This document shows, piece after piece, positions 11,087 through 20,717 of a stretch of 64,000 bases of DNA. The stretch is from NCBI RefSeq assembly GCF_021699055.1, contig NZ_SSXC01000012.1, positions 1-64,000 of the forward strand. Direction: 5' to 3'. A program made the translations under genes and the position numbers. The stretch's first letter is position 1. Every line of letters begins with the position of its first letter. This DNA comes from Blastococcus sp. MG754426. GTDB lineage: Bacteria; Actinomycetota; Actinomycetes; Mycobacteriales; Geodermatophilaceae. The notes beneath the pieces are model-generated. The model was given only the letters and a program-made list of their open reading frames with translations, did no database searches and was not told where the DNA came from.

Positions 11087-12331
11087 GTGCCGGTGGACCG
11101 GCCATCCGAGGAGCAGACCGCCGAGACGGTGCGCCAGCTGCGCGCGCTGACGACGCCGGAGGGCACGGCGGCGCTGGCGCGCGCGGCGGCGCTGCTGGCC
11201 GAGGGGGTCGACGCGGTGGCCGCGCTGACGCGGCTGCGCGCCGAGGTGGGCACCGACCTCGCCGGCCCGGCGTGGGGCACCGCCCGGCAGCGGCAGCGGG
11301 CCCGGGCGGCCTTCGGGGCCGACGCCGACCGGATGCTGTTCACCGGCGACACCCTCGAGCAGGCCGGGCGGCCCGAGCTCGCCGCCCGGCGCGCGGCCCG
11401 GCTGCTGGCCGGGGGCGCCGACTCCGTCGCCGACCTCGGGTGCGCCGCGGGCACCGACACGATCGCGCTCGCCCGCGCGGGTGCCCGGGTGCTCGCCGTC
11501 GATGTCGACCCGGTGGCCCGGGAGCTGACCGCCGCGAACGCCGAGGCGCTCGGGGTCGCCGACGACGTCTGGGTGGTGGCCGGCGACGCGGTGGAGCTCG
11601 TGGCCGCAGCGCGCGGTGGCGAGGTGGCCGGGTGCGGGGCCGCCGTCCTGGACCCCGCCCGGCGGGCCGGCGGGCGGCGGCTGCTGGACCCCGACCGCTG
11701 GTCGCCGCCGTGGTCGACCGTCGTGGAGCTGCTCGCCAGGGTGCCGACGTCGGTGGTGAAGGTGGCGCCCGGCCTGGACCACGACCGGGTGCCCGGCGGC
11801 GTGGAGGCGGAGTGGGTGTCGGTCGGCGGGTCGATCGTCGAGGCGCTGCTCTGGGGCCCGGCCGTCTCGGCCACCTGGCGGCGGGCGACCGTCGTCCGCG
11901 ACGGCGAGGTGCACGAGCTGACCGCGGACGCCGACCCCGGGCCGGCCCCGGCCGGACCGGTGCGGGCCTGGCTGCACGAGCCCGACCCCGCGGTCATCCG
12001 CTCGGGCCTGGTCTCGCTGGTGGCCGCCGACCTCGGTGCGTCCCTCGTCGACCCGACGATCGCCTACCTGTCCTCCGACGGCCCGGTCCTGAGCCCGTGG
12101 GTCAGCTCCTACCGGGTCCACGCGGTGCTGCCGTTCAACCTCAAGAAGCTGAAGGCGCTGCTGCGCGAGCGGGGGGTGGGCCGCGTCGTGGTGAAGAAGC
12201 GCGGCTCGGCGATCGAGCCGGAGACCCTGGCCCGGCAGCTCCGCGGCCCCGGCGGCGGGACGGCGACCGTCGTCGTCACCCGGGTCGCCGGCGCCCCGAC
12301 GGCACTCGTCTGCGACGTCACCACCGACTGA
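11087..12331 (+). CDS. Class I SAM-dependent methyltransferase with THUMP-like domain
   Basis: The N-terminal third ([15 protein letters not shown] and on) is helical. The SAM-binding Rossmann fold follows, with [19 protein letters not shown] (motif I), [17 protein letters not shown] (motif II) and [20 protein letters not shown] (motif IV with DPAR). The C-terminal part ([34 protein letters not shown]) is THUMP-like. An RNA-modifying role is likely from the family, but the substrate is unknown. The start is uncertain: GTG codons at 11048, 11075, 11087 and 11093 are in frame and none has a clear ribosome binding site; 11087 gives 414 residues. It is divergent from groES and shares its upstream region with the CIRCE site. 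Confidence 0.8.
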   Translation: MPVDRPSEEQTAETVRQLRALTTPEGTAALARAAALLAEGVDAVAALTRLRAEVGTDLAGPAWGTARQRQRARAAFGADADRMLFTGDTLEQAGRPELAARRAARLLAGGADSVADLGCAAGTDTIALARAGARVLAVDVDPVARELTAANAEALGVADDVWVVAGDAVELVAAARGGEVAGCGAAVLDPARRAGGRRLLDPDRWSPPWSTVVELLARVPTSVVKVAPGLDHDRVPGGVEAEWVSVGGSIVEALLWGPAVSATWRRATVVRDGEVHELTADADPGPAPAGPVRAWLHEPDPAVIRSGLVSLVAADLGASLVDPTIAYLSSDGPVLSPWVSSYRVHAVLPFNLKKLKALLRERGVGRVVVKKRGSAIEPETLARQLRGPGGGTATVVVTRVAGAPTALVCDVTTD

Positions 12332-12335
12332 CGCA

Positions 12336-12394
12336 CGAGATCGCGTGATCTCGGCACATCAGAGCCGCTGGAGCGCCGGGTTCACGCGATCTCG
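12336..12394. terminator. Bidirectional terminator with alternative pairings
   Basis: CGAGATCGCGTGA (12336-12348) is an exact inverted repeat of TCACGCGATCTCG (12382-12394). It can also fold locally as CGAGATC-gcgt-GATCTCG (12336-12353). The element lies between the convergent methyltransferase gene and tsaD. Confidence 0.65.
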
Positions 12395-12404
12395 ACGGAG
12401 GGCC

Positions 12405-13439
12405 TCAGCGGCTGACGACGTCGATCGGCAGCGAGCTGTCCGCCCCGAGGTCCGGGGCCGACGGCGCCACGCCGGCGGCGACCAGCCGCGAACCCAGCGC
12501 CGCCACCATCGCGCCGTTGTCGGTGCACAGCTTGGGGCTGGGCACCCGGAGCACGATGCCGGCCGCGGCGCACCGCTCCTCGGCCAGCGCGCGCAGCCGC
12601 GAGTTGGCCGCCACTCCCCCGCCGAGCACCAGGTGGTCGACGCCGTGGTCGCGGCAGGCCCGCACCGCCTTGGCGGTGAGGACGTCGGCCACCGCCTCCT
12701 GGAACGAGGCCGCGACGTCGGCCACCGGCACCGGCTCACCCGCGCGCTCGCGGGCCTCGATCCACCGGGCGACGGCGGTCTTCAGGCCGGAGAAGGAGAA
12801 GTCGTAGGCGGGGTCGCGCGGGCCGGTGAGCCCGCGCGGGAAGGCGATGGCGTGCGGGTCGCCCTCGCGCGCGGCCCGGTCGATCGGCGGGCCGCCGGGG
12901 AACGGCAGCCCGAGCACGCGGGCGACCTTGTCGAACGCCTCGCCGGCGGCGTCGTCGATGGTGCGGCCCAGCGACCGCACCTCCTGGGCGAGGTCGGGCA
13001 CCAGCAGCAGCGAGCTGTGCCCGCCGGAGACCAGCATCGCGATCGACGGCTCGGCGAGCGGCCCGTGCTGCAGCTCGTCGACGGCGACGTGCGCCGCGAG
13101 GTGGTTCACCCCGTACAGCGGCTTGCCCAGCGCCAGCGCGTAGGCCTTCGCGGCGGCGACCCCGACCAGCAGCGCGCCGGTCAGGCCGGGGCCGCTGGTC
13201 ACCGCCACCGCGTCGACGTCGGCGGCGCGCACACCGGCCTCCGCGAGCGCCCGGTGCACCGTCGGCACCATCGCCTCCAGGTGCGCGCGGGAGGCGATCT
13301 CGGGGACGACGCCGCCGAACCGCTCGTGCTCCTCCATCGAGGTGGCCAGCGCGTCGGAGAGCAGGGTGTGCCCGCGGACGATGCCCACCCCGGTCTCGTC
13401 GCACGAGGTCTCGAACCCGATGACCAGCGGCTCGCTCAC
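12405..13439 (-). CDS. tsaD: tRNA N6-threonylcarbamoyladenosine (t6A37) transferase TsaD
   Basis: Transfers the threonylcarbamoyl group to A37 of ANN-decoding tRNAs, working with TsaB and TsaE. The 344-residue ASKHA-fold protein has the metal ligands His113 and His117 ([12 protein letters not shown]), the ATP-binding stretch [11 protein letters not shown] and the C-terminal [12 protein letters not shown] with the third metal ligand Asp. The GTG at 13439 overlaps the rimI stop as GTGA. It is the last gene of the udg-tsaE-GNAT-tsaB-rimI-tsaD cluster, the same order as in Mycobacterium (formerly gcp). Fusion and truncation are not seen. Confidence 0.97.
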   Translation of the reverse strand: MSEPLVIGFETSCDETGVGIVRGHTLLSDALATSMEEHERFGGVVPEIASRAHLEAMVPTVHRALAEAGVRAADVDAVAVTSGPGLTGALLVGVAAAKAYALALGKPLYGVNHLAAHVAVDELQHGPLAEPSIAMLVSGGHSSLLLVPDLAQEVRSLGRTIDDAAGEAFDKVARVLGLPFPGGPPIDRAAREGDPHAIAFPRGLTGPRDPAYDFSFSGLKTAVARWIEARERAGEPVPVADVAASFQEAVADVLTAKAVRACRDHGVDHLVLGGGVAANSRLRALAEERCAAAGIVLRVPSPKLCTDNGAMVAALGSRLVAAGVAPSAPDLGADSSLPIDVVSR

Positions 13440-13882
13440 GGCGTCCCCCTCCTCATCACGACGGCGTCCTGCCCGCTCGGCTGGTAGTAGCCGCGCCGCC
13501 GGCCGATCTCGGCGAACCCGCGCCGACGGTAGAGCCCCTGCGCCGTCTCGTTGTCCGCCCGCACCTCCAGCAGCACCACCGGCGCACCGCGCCGGTCGGC
13601 CTCGGCCAGCAGCGCGTCGAGCAGCCGCGCGCCGATGCCCTCGCCCTGCCGCGCCCCGGTCACCCCGATGGTGGCCACGTGCGCCTCGTCGTCGTAGGCG
13701 ATGAGGCCGGCGTACCCGACGACCCCGCCGTCGTCCTCGGCCACCAGGTAGTGGCGGGTGTCGGTGCGGGACAGCTCGTCGCGGTACATCGCCGCGGTCC
13801 ACGTGTCGGGGGCGAAGAGCTCCTCCTCCAGCCCCATCACCGCGGGCAGGTCCGCGAGCGTCATCGGCCGCAGCCGGGTCAC
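13436..13882 (-). CDS. rimI: Ribosomal protein S18-alanine N-acetyltransferase RimI
   Basis: This GNAT-fold acetyltransferase of 148 residues has the acetyl-CoA loop [18 protein letters not shown] at about 75-92 and the RimI end [21 protein letters not shown]. In E. coli RimI acetylates the N-terminus of S18; in actinobacteria the gene is always embedded in the t6A cluster and may have wider N-terminal acetyltransferase activity. The GTG start at 13882 overlaps the tsaB stop by 4 nt (GTGA), and its own stop overlaps the tsaD start in the same way. Confidence 0.92.
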   Translation of the reverse strand: MTRLRPMTLADLPAVMGLEEELFAPDTWTAAMYRDELSRTDTRHYLVAEDDGGVVGYAGLIAYDDEAHVATIGVTGARQGEGIGARLLDALLAEADRRGAPVVLLEVRADNETAQGLYRRRGFAEIGRRRGYYQPSGQDAVVMRRGTP

Positions 13883-14514
13883 CGCGTCACCGCCTTGATC
13901 GACGTCGGCGGCACGGCGTCGGGGCGGCGCAGGTACAGCGGCACCAGCGGCGCGGCCGAGCCGGGGTCGCTGAGCTGCGCGGCGGCCGCGCGGAGCAGGC
14001 CCGCCGTCGTCACCTCCGCCGGCGTCACCGGGCCGCCGAGCCGCTCGGCGAACGCGGGGTCGCCCACGAACGGCCCACCTCGGCCGAACTCCTCGGGGCG
14101 GACCACCCCGGGGCCCTCGACCCGCCGGCCGGCGTCGTCGTAGGCGGCCCAGTAGACCTCCTTGCGGCGGGCGTCGGTGACCACCGTGCGCGCGCCGCTG
14201 CCGATCGCGTCGAGGGAGCAGACGCCGACCACCGGCAGCCCGCGGGCGTCGGCGATCGCGGCGGCGGTGACCACGCCCACCCGCAGCCCGGTGAACGGCC
14301 CGGGGCCCAGCCCGGTGACGACCGCCTCGACGTCGTCCAGCGCGAGGCCCGCGTCGGCGAGGGCGCCCTGGATCGCCGGGGTCAGCAGCTCGGCGTGCTT
14401 CGTGCCCGAGGGCACGGCGCGCTCGGCGAGCACCTCCGCGCCGCCGTCGGGGGTCCACCGCGCGAGGCCGGCGACGAGCGTCGGGGTGGCGGTGTCGAGC
14501 GCGAGGACCAGCAC
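13879..14514 (-). CDS. tsaB: t6A biosynthesis scaffold protein TsaB
   Basis: This 211-residue ASKHA-fold partner of TsaD carries [20 protein letters not shown] at the N-terminus and the conserved [18 protein letters not shown] at about 67-84. TsaB forms the core heterodimer with TsaD that makes t6A, but has no catalytic site of its own. The GTG at 14514 follows the GNAT stop by 6 nt. The C-terminal part (residues 105-211) is the variable domain typical for the family. Confidence 0.94.
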   Translation of the reverse strand: MLVLALDTATPTLVAGLARWTPDGGAEVLAERAVPSGTKHAELLTPAIQGALADAGLALDDVEAVVTGLGPGPFTGLRVGVVTAAAIADARGLPVVGVCSLDAIGSGARTVVTDARRKEVYWAAYDDAGRRVEGPGVVRPEEFGRGGPFVGDPAFAERLGGPVTPAEVTTAGLLRAAAAQLSDPGSAAPLVPLYLRRPDAVPPTSIKAVTR

Positions 14515-14520
14515 GACCGC

Positions 14521-15045
14521 TCAGCGTAGGCGAGGGCCGGCGGCCACCTCGTGGACGATCTCCAGACCGTCCTCCTCGTCGACCTGCTCCCCCACGGCGA
14601 CGAAGCCCTCGGCGAGCACCAGGGCCAGGGACGCGGTGTTCGCCGGCCCCACCGACGCGCGCACCGCCGTCACCCCGGGTGCCGCGGCCGCCTCCGCCAG
14701 CAGCGCGCGCAGCGCCGCCCGGGCGTACCCCTGCCTCCGGTACCGGGGGTCGGTGGAGTAGCCGACCTCGACCGTGCCGGAGGCGTCCGGCGGCCCGTGG
14801 AAGCCCGCCCGGCCCACCGAGACGCCGCGCCCGGGGTCGTGGACCACCCGGGTGATCCAGCGGGCGCTCCCCGGATCGGCGACCACCTGCTCGGCCCGGA
14901 TCCGCCACACCGCGCGGCACTCCGGCCCGGCGAGGTACGGGCTGAGCGGCACGGGAGCGGCCGCCTCGGCCGCGGCCAGGTCGCCGTCGGCGAGGGCGCG
15001 CAGTGCGACCGCACCCAGCGCGACCAGCTGCACCCGCCGCTCCAC
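14521..15045 (-). CDS. GNAT family N-acetyltransferase
   Basis: This 174-residue protein shows the acetyl-CoA binding core VEVGYSTDPRYRRQGYARAA followed by the helix ALRALLAEAAAAPGV, then VRASVGPANTASLALVLAEGFVAVG, the usual end of RimJ/RimL-like GNATs. The acceptor is unknown. I chose the GTG at 15045: TAGCCT lies 7 nt upstream, a leaderless-type -10, and an earlier start would run into tsaE. It lies between tsaE and tsaB, a position where many actinobacteria have no gene, so it may be an insertion into the t6A operon with its own promoter. Confidence 0.8.
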   Translation of the reverse strand: MERRVQLVALGAVALRALADGDLAAAEAAAPVPLSPYLAGPECRAVWRIRAEQVVADPGSARWITRVVHDPGRGVSVGRAGFHGPPDASGTVEVGYSTDPRYRRQGYARAALRALLAEAAAAPGVTAVRASVGPANTASLALVLAEGFVAVGEQVDEEDGLEIVHEVAAGPRLR

Positions 15046-15089
15046 GGCCGCGAGGCTAGCCGGGGCGAGCCCCGTGGCGGGTCGGGGCC

Positions 15090-15542
15090 TCAGCTCGCGT
15101 CGAGCCGGGCGGTCCACCCCGCGCCGTGCGGCACCAGCAGGGCGGTGCGGACGTCGTCGTCCCGCCGGTCCAGCCGCACCTCCAGGTGCTCGTCGGCCAG
15201 CTGCTCCACCAGACCCTGGCCCCACTCGACGACGGTCACCGACTCGTCGGTCGAGGCGTCCAGGTCGAGGTCGTCGACGTCGGCGTGCCCGCCGAGCCGG
15301 TAGGCGTCCACGTGCACCAGCGGGATGCGGCCGCCGCGGTGCACCCGGGCGATGACGAACGTCGGCGAGGTGACCGGCTCGCGGACGCCGAGCCCCGCGC
15401 CGATGCCCTGGGTGAGGGCGGTCTTGCCCGCGCCGAGCGGCCCGACCAGGACCACCAGGTCACCGGGGCGGGTGAGGCCGGCCAGCGCCTCGCCCAGGGC
15501 GTGCGTGTCGGCGAGGCCCGGCAGCACGTGCTCGCGCTTCAC
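15090..15542 (-). CDS. tsaE: t6A biosynthesis ATPase TsaE
   Basis: This 150-residue P-loop ATPase drives the t6A cycle with TsaB and TsaD. The Walker A motif GPLGAGKT is at 34-41, followed by the conserved SPTFVIARVH strand at about 60-69 and HVDAYRLGG, and the Walker B-like VVEWGQGL near 115. The GTG at 15542 overlaps the uracil-DNA glycosylase stop by 4 nt, so the two are coupled. A 44-nt gap with an inverted repeat separates it from the GNAT gene. Confidence 0.95.
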   Translation of the reverse strand: MKREHVLPGLADTHALGEALAGLTRPGDLVVLVGPLGAGKTALTQGIGAGLGVREPVTSPTFVIARVHRGGRIPLVHVDAYRLGGHADVDDLDLDASTDESVTVVEWGQGLVEQLADEHLEVRLDRRDDDVRTALLVPHGAGWTARLDAS

Positions 15543-16177
15543 CCCTGCTCCTCGAGCGATCCGGCGACGGCGGTCAGGTCGGCCAGCAGCCCGGCCCGCG
15601 GGGCGCCGTTCGGGCCGAAGCGGATGGCGGCCGACGGGTGGTAGGTGGCCCAGACGGCGCGGCCGTCGACCTCGTGCGCCTGCCCGCGGACGGCGGCCAG
15701 CACGGTGCGCGGCCCGAGGAACCACTTGGCCGAGGAGAGCCCCAGCGCGACGACGACGGGGCTGCCGAGCAGCTCCAGCTGCCGGCGCAGCCAGCCGCTG
15801 CACCGCGCCACCTCGGGCGCCCTCGGGGTGCGGTTGCCCGGCGGCCGGCACTTCACCACGTTGAGCACCGCGGCCTGCGCGCGGTCCAGCCCCGCCTCGG
15901 TGAGGAGCTGGTCCAGCAGCGCCCCGGACCTCCCGACGAACGGCCGGCCGGTCTCGTCCTCCGTCGCCCCCGGCGCCTCGCCCACCAGCACGAAGCGGGG
16001 ACGGCCGGCGTGCGGCACGTCCCCGACCACCACGTGCTGCCGGGCCGTGGCCAGCTCGGGGCACGCCACGCAGGACCGGGCGGTGGCCGCGAGCGCCGCC
16101 CAGTCGGGTGCGGCCGCCGCGGCGCGGGCCACCTCGTCGGCGGCGGCGTCGAGCCGGGGCGGACGGGGAGCGGCCAC
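15539..16177 (-). CDS. Family 4 uracil-DNA glycosylase (4Fe-4S)
   Basis: This 212-residue protein removes uracil from DNA. Four cysteines in family 4 spacing (Cys36, Cys39, Cys110, Cys126) should hold a [4Fe-4S] cluster. The active-site motif GEAPGATEDETGRPFVG lies at 66-82 and the HPSAAIR motif near the C-terminus. A family 5 enzyme is less likely because of the cysteine spacing and the GEAPG motif. The GTG at 16177 has TAGGGT 6 nt upstream (16184-16189), which suggests a leaderless transcript that starts the t6A operon. The first 25 residues are Ala/Pro-rich. Confidence 0.9.
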   Translation of the reverse strand: MAAPRPPRLDAAADEVARAAAAAPDWAALAATARSCVACPELATARQHVVVGDVPHAGRPRFVLVGEAPGATEDETGRPFVGRSGALLDQLLTEAGLDRAQAAVLNVVKCRPPGNRTPRAPEVARCSGWLRRQLELLGSPVVVALGLSSAKWFLGPRTVLAAVRGQAHEVDGRAVWATYHPSAAIRFGPNGAPRAGLLADLTAVAGSLEEQG

Positions 16178-16183
16178 CCCCGC

Positions 16184-16189
16184 ACCCTA
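16184..16189 (-). promoter_or_regulatory. -10 box TAGGGT of the udg-tsaE operon
   Basis: TAGGGT on the minus strand lies 6 nt before the GTG of the uracil-DNA glycosylase gene, the leaderless spacing seen several times in this window. Confidence 0.55.
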
Positions 16190-16270
16190 ACCAGCCGCCC
16201 TCGGACCCTTCCCCGAGGACCGGTGGCGTGCGACCGTGCGCTCACGACGCCCCGGCGCGGAGGAACTGCC

Positions 16271-16909
16271 ATGGCCGACCTGGACCTGTACGAGTTCGCG
16301 TTCCTCGCCGGTGGGCGGGAGCGCGTCGTCGACACCGCCGTCGTCGTCCTCGTCGAATCCGGCCGGTTGCGGGTGCACCCGCCCGGTGAGCTGTCCATGG
16401 TGGAGGCGTTCCGCCGGCACCCGGTCGAGGCGGCCGTCCTCGACGCGGTGGGTGCCCGCGGGCACCGGTCGGTCGACACGATCCGCTGGCGCTCGGTGAA
16501 CGACGACCGGATCACCGGCCTCGCCCGGCGGCTCGCCGATGCCGGGCTGCTCCGCCGCCGATCCCTCCACCGCCGGGGGCGGTGGGCCCCGACGCGGGCG
16601 GGTCGAGCGCTCCTCCGCCGGGGGCCGCTCGCCGACCCGTCGCTCGACGGGGGCAGCGCGGTCCTGGTCGCGCAGCACGGACGTGCGGCGATGACCGACA
16701 CGGCGCTGCGCTCGGCCGTCTTCGAGCGGCCGACGCCGCGACAGCTGAGCGCGGGCGAGATCGGCCGCCGGATCAGGCGGAGCCGCTGGGACGCGGCGAG
16801 CGGCAGCGCGATGTTCGGGGCGCACCAGTCGCACACCGCGCTGGGCGGCGCGGCCGGCTTCGGGCTCGACGCCGGAGGCGGCGGCGGTGGTGACGGCGGC
16901 GGCTCGTGA
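16271..16909 (+). CDS. TIGR04222-like protein, function unknown
   Basis: This 212-residue protein begins with DLDLYEFAFLAGGRERVVDT, which resembles the N-terminal domain of TIGR04222 proteins (LxxYExAYLAGG). It continues with a winged-helix-like stretch (AVLDAVGARGHRSVDTI, LARRLADAGLLRRR). Most TIGR04222 proteins continue into membrane helices and a Gly/Cys-rich tail. Here no helix long enough to span a membrane is visible and the tail is plain glycine (GGGGGGDGGGS). Function is unknown. The ATG at 16271 has GGAGGA 6 nt upstream. It is convergent with the hydrolase gene and divergent from udg. Confidence 0.7.
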   Translation: MADLDLYEFAFLAGGRERVVDTAVVVLVESGRLRVHPPGELSMVEAFRRHPVEAAVLDAVGARGHRSVDTIRWRSVNDDRITGLARRLADAGLLRRRSLHRRGRWAPTRAGRALLRRGPLADPSLDGGSAVLVAQHGRAAMTDTALRSAVFERPTPRQLSAGEIGRRIRRSRWDAASGSAMFGAHQSHTALGGAAGFGLDAGGGGGGDGGGS

Positions 16910-16918
16910 ACCGCGCGG

Positions 16919-18118
16919 TCAGCTGCCGGTGCGGGCGTCGGCACCCACCCGGCGGAGCAGGCCCGCGATCGCCCCGCTGACCTCGTCGGGCCGCTCCAGC
17001 AGCACCATGTGCCCGGCGCCGGGCACGACGACGTACTCGACGGCGTTCTCCCCGGTCTGCGCGAGCCGCTCGACGATGAGCTCGCTGTGCCCCTGCGGGA
17101 TCATCGTGTCCTCGTCGCCGGTGAGCACCAGCGTGGGCACCCGGCGCAGCGGCTCCAGGCGGCCGGTCTCGTCGAGACCGGCCAGGGCCGGGTAGAACTC
17201 GGCGATGACGTCCACCGGCGTACCCGCGATCATCGCGTCGACGTAGCGCACCAGCGCCGGGTCCACCTCGGACGAGCCGAAGGACAGCGCCTTCGTCGCG
17301 GCCGACACCAGGTCGGCCGCCATCCGGCGGGTGCGCTCGGCGAAGGTCGGCCGGTGCCGCATCGTCCAGGCGGCGACCGGCAGCACGGCGGCGCGCAGGC
17401 GGGTGAGCATCTCGGGCAGGCCGAAGCTGAGCTCGGCGAGGTTGCCGCTGGAGGTGGAGATCAGCGCGGCGCCGCGCACCCGGGTGCCGAACAGCTCGGG
17501 CCGCAGCGCGGCCAGCCCCATGACCGTCATGCCGCCCATCGAGTGCCCCACCAGGACCACCGGGCCCCGGGGCGCGCGGGCGTCCAGGACCGCCAGCAGG
17601 TCGCGGGCCAGCTGCTCGATGGTGGAGTGCTCCGGGGCCCCGCGCCCCGACGAACCGTGGCCGCGCTGGTCGTAGAAGACCAGGCGGGCCTGCGGGCGGT
17701 GCCCGTTCCCGGTGGCGAGCTCCGCCGCCAGCGTCCGGCGCTGGAACGCCCAGGACGCCATCGACAGCGTGTACCCGTGCACGAAGACGACGGTCAGCGG
17801 CGCGTCGCGGGGGCCGATCTCCTCGACCGACAGGAGCACGCCGTCGTCGGCGCGCACGAGGGCGGTGCGGTCGGCCGGCCGCGCGTCGGCGCCGAGCGGG
17901 TCGACCTGGCGGAGCCGGCTCTCGGCCAGCGCCGTCGCCACCTCCGCCGCCGGGCCGAGCTCGGCGGCGCGCACCCTTCGGGCCGCGATGCGGCTCAGCG
18001 CGACGCCGGCCGCGGTGCCCGCGGCGACCAGCCCCACCACGGCACCGACGACGCCGGCGGCGCGCGCCTTCGGGTGCCCGGCGGAGGGCCGGGCCGGCTG
18101 CGAGCGCCTCCGGGCCAT
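16919..18118 (-). CDS. Alpha/beta hydrolase, membrane-anchored
   Basis: This 399-residue protein has a basic N-terminus and one hydrophobic segment at about 20-42 that may anchor it in the membrane. An alpha/beta hydrolase fold follows, with the oxyanion-hole HGYTLSM at 114-120, the nucleophile Ser193 in VGHSMGGM, the acid in LTGDEDTMIP and the base His in GAGHMVLLERP. The substrate is unknown; esterase or lipase activity is the usual guess. The ATG overlaps the alr stop as ATGA. In many actinobacteria the same hydrolase lies between alr and tsaE, so its place next to cell wall and t6A genes is conserved rather than random. Confidence 0.88.
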   Translation of the reverse strand: MARRRSQPARPSAGHPKARAAGVVGAVVGLVAAGTAAGVALSRIAARRVRAAELGPAAEVATALAESRLRQVDPLGADARPADRTALVRADDGVLLSVEEIGPRDAPLTVVFVHGYTLSMASWAFQRRTLAAELATGNGHRPQARLVFYDQRGHGSSGRGAPEHSTIEQLARDLLAVLDARAPRGPVVLVGHSMGGMTVMGLAALRPELFGTRVRGAALISTSSGNLAELSFGLPEMLTRLRAAVLPVAAWTMRHRPTFAERTRRMAADLVSAATKALSFGSSEVDPALVRYVDAMIAGTPVDVIAEFYPALAGLDETGRLEPLRRVPTLVLTGDEDTMIPQGHSELIVERLAQTGENAVEYVVVPGAGHMVLLERPDEVSGAIAGLLRRVGADARTGS

Positions 18119-19254
18119 CAGACCGCCCCCGCCGAGCCGACGTAGCGGCGGGCGAACCGGCCCCCGATGCGGGTGACGAGCTCGTAGTGGATGGTGCCGA
18201 CGGCGTCCGCCCACTGCTGCGCGGTCGGCTCCCCGCCGTCCCCCGGCCCCCACAGGACCACCTCGTCCCCGGCGGCGATCGGGGCGTCGCCGACGTCCAG
18301 GACGAACTGGTCCATGCAGACCCGGCCGGCGATGGTCCGCTGCTCCCCTGCCGCGAGGACGGGCGCGACGTTGCCCGCCGCCCGCGGCACCCCGTCGGCG
18401 TAGCCGGCGGGTACCAGGGCCAGCGTGGTCTCGGCGGTCGTCGCGTAGGTGTGGCCGTAGGAGACCCCCGCGCCGGCGGGCACCCGCTTGGTCAGCGCGA
18501 CGCGGGCGCGCACCGTCATCGCCGGCCGCAGCCCGTGCGCGGCGGGGTCGCCGCCCAGCGGGTCCAGCCCGTAGACGGCCACGCCGGGGCGCACCATGTC
18601 GTACCAGGTGCCGGGCAGGGCGACCGTCGCCGCCGAGTTGGCCAGGTGCCGGCGCGCGTCGGTGAGCCCCGCCGCCCGGGCGACCGCGACCGCCTCCTCG
18701 AACACCCGCACCTGCGCGGCGATGGTCGGGTGGGTGGGGGCGTCGGCGTAGGCGAGGTGGCTCCACAGCCCGGTGACGACGACGTCGCCGTCGGCCTGCG
18801 CCCGGGCCGCGGCCGCGACGAGCCCGGGCCACTCGGCGACGGGGGCGCCCTCGCGGGAGAGCCCGGTGTCGACGAACAGGTGCAGGCGCGCCGTCCGGCC
18901 GGTCGCCCGGGCCGCGGCCACCACCTCGGCCAGGCCCCAGGTCGCGTTGACCGACACCTCGACGTCGGCGGCCAGCGCGGCGGCGATGTCGGCTCCCGGG
19001 CCGTTCAGCCAGGCCAGCACCGGCGCGGTGACGCCGGCGGCCCGCAGGGCCAGCGCCTCGCTCACGACGGCCACGCCGAGCTGGTCGGCGCCGCCGGCGA
19101 GCGCGGCCCGCGCCGCGGGCACCAGCCCGTGCCCGTACCCGTCGGCCTTGACGACCGCCATCAGCGGCCGGCGCACCCGCTCGCGCAGCGCCGCGGTGTT
19201 CGCCGCGATGGCGTCGAGGTCGACGACCACCTCCGCACCGGTCCCGTTCGTCAC
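18118..19254 (-). CDS. alr: Alanine racemase
   Basis: This PLP enzyme makes D-alanine for peptidoglycan. The 378-residue protein has the PLP lysine Lys36 in AVVKADGYGHG, the second catalytic base Tyr266 in GAGVSYGHTY, and the ending WADAVGTIHYELVTRIGGRFARRYV that is diagnostic of the family. The GTG at 19254 overlaps the nnr stop (GTGA). It lies between nnr and the hydrolase gene in a tightly overlapping operon acpS-nnr-alr-hydrolase. Confidence 0.97.
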   Translation of the reverse strand: MTNGTGAEVVVDLDAIAANTAALRERVRRPLMAVVKADGYGHGLVPAARAALAGGADQLGVAVVSEALALRAAGVTAPVLAWLNGPGADIAAALAADVEVSVNATWGLAEVVAAARATGRTARLHLFVDTGLSREGAPVAEWPGLVAAAARAQADGDVVVTGLWSHLAYADAPTHPTIAAQVRVFEEAVAVARAAGLTDARRHLANSAATVALPGTWYDMVRPGVAVYGLDPLGGDPAAHGLRPAMTVRARVALTKRVPAGAGVSYGHTYATTAETTLALVPAGYADGVPRAAGNVAPVLAAGEQRTIAGRVCMDQFVLDVGDAPIAAGDEVVLWGPGDGGEPTAQQWADAVGTIHYELVTRIGGRFARRYVGSAGAV

Positions 19255-20717
19255 GCCCCCGAGTCTGGCAGGCCGGCCGGCGCGGTACCGCGCACCCGCG
19301 CGACCGCCTCCGGCAGGTGCCGGACGACGTCGCCGGCGACGAACGGCCCGCGCGCCGCGGCGACCTGCCCGGCGCGCCCGTGCACGTGCGCGGCGACCGC
19401 CGTCGCCTCGACGGCGGGCAGGTCCGCGGCGAGCAGGGCGCCGGCGATCCCCGAGAGGACGTCGCCGGTGCCGGCGGTGGCCAGCCACGGGGTGCCGGTG
19501 CCGTTGACGAAGACGGTGCCGTCGGGGTCGGCGACCACGGTGGCGTCGCCCTTGAGCAGGACGACGGCACCCAGGTCCGCGGCCAGCCGGCGGGTGGCGC
19601 CGATCCGGTCGTCCCCGGGCTCGGCGCCGAAACGGGCGAACTCCCGGTCGTGCGGGGTGAGCACGGTCGGCGCCGCCCGGCGGCGGACCAGTTCGGGCTC
19701 GGCAGCCAGCAGGGTGAGCCCGTCGGCGTCGACGAGCACGGGCAGGTCGGTGGCGAGCACCTCGGCCAGCACGCTGCGGGCGTCGTCCCCGGTGCCCATG
19801 CCCGGTCCGACGACCCACGCCTGCACGCGGCCGGCGTCCCCCGGGCGCCCGTCGGTGACGATCGCCTCCGGCCACGCGGCCCGGACGCCGTCGGCCGCCG
19901 TCCCGGCGTAGCGCACCAGCCCGGGCCGCGTGCGCAGCGCCGCCCCGGTGCAGAGGACGGCGGCCCCGGGATAGGTGGCGGATCCCGCGACGACGCCGAC
20001 GACGCCCTGCGAGTACTTGTCGTCGTCGGCGTCCGGGAGCGGCAGCCGGGCGGCGGCGTCGGCGTCGGTCAGCTGCCGGGCCGACGGCGCCGGCAGGTGG
20101 GGCCCGAGCCCGATGTCGACCAGGTGCACCGCGCCCGCGTGGCCGCGGCCGGCCCCGGCGACGAGGCCGGGCTTCACCGCCCCGAAGGTGACCGTGTGCA
20201 TCGCCGGGAAGGCGGCCCCGGCCACGGCGCCGGTGTCGGCGTCCACCCCGCTGGGCAGGTCGACGGCGACCATCAGCGCCGGACCCGCCGCCGCTCGCTC
20301 GACCAGCCCGGCGGCCGGCTCCCGCAGCCCGCCGGAGCCGCCGAGGCCGACGATCCCGTCGAGCACGAGGTCCGCCCGGTCGAGCACCGGCCCGGCCGCC
20401 GCCGCGTCGACGGTGCGACCACCGGCCCGGCGGAAGGCGGCGAGCGCGGCCGGGTGGGCGCGGTCGGGGCTCAGCAGGACGGCGGTCGCGCGCGCCCCCC
20501 GGGCGGCCAGCCGGGCGGCGGCGAAGAGCGCGTCGCCCCCGTTGTTCCCCGCGCCCGCCAGGACGGCGACGCGGGCGCCGTACGGGCGGCCCAGCAGCCG
20601 CAGGCAGACGGTGGCCAGGCCGGTGGCGGCGCGCTGCATGAGCGCGCCGTCGGGCAGGGCGGCGAGCAGCGGGGTCTCGGCCGCGCGGATCTCCGCGGCG
20701 GTGTGCAGGTCGATCAC
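19251..20717 (-). CDS. nnr: Bifunctional NAD(P)H-hydrate epimerase/dehydratase
   Basis: Repairs damaged NAD(P)HX. The N-terminal epimerase half (about 1-215) carries [13 protein letters not shown] at 53-65 and [14 protein letters not shown]. The C-terminal ADP-dependent dehydratase half (about 225-485) carries [33 protein letters not shown] and the nucleotide-binding [17 protein letters not shown]. The 488 residues are the normal length of the fused enzyme. The GTG at 20717 overlaps the acpS stop (GTGA). The conserved linkage with alr and acpS is widespread in bacteria. Confidence 0.95.
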   Translation of the reverse strand: MIDLHTAAEIRAAETPLLAALPDGALMQRAATGLATVCLRLLGRPYGARVAVLAGAGNNGGDALFAAARLAARGARATAVLLSPDRAHPAALAAFRRAGGRTVDAAAAGPVLDRADLVLDGIVGLGGSGGLREPAAGLVERAAAGPALMVAVDLPSGVDADTGAVAGAAFPAMHTVTFGAVKPGLVAGAGRGHAGAVHLVDIGLGPHLPAPSARQLTDADAAARLPLPDADDDKYSQGVVGVVAGSATYPGAAVLCTGAALRTRPGLVRYAGTAADGVRAAWPEAIVTDGRPGDAGRVQAWVVGPGMGTGDDARSVLAEVLATDLPVLVDADGLTLLAAEPELVRRRAAPTVLTPHDREFARFGAEPGDDRIGATRRLAADLGAVVLLKGDATVVADPDGTVFVNGTGTPWLATAGTGDVLSGIAGALLAADLPAVEATAVAAHVHGRAGQVAAARGPFVAGDVVRHLPEAVARVRGTAPAGLPDSGA

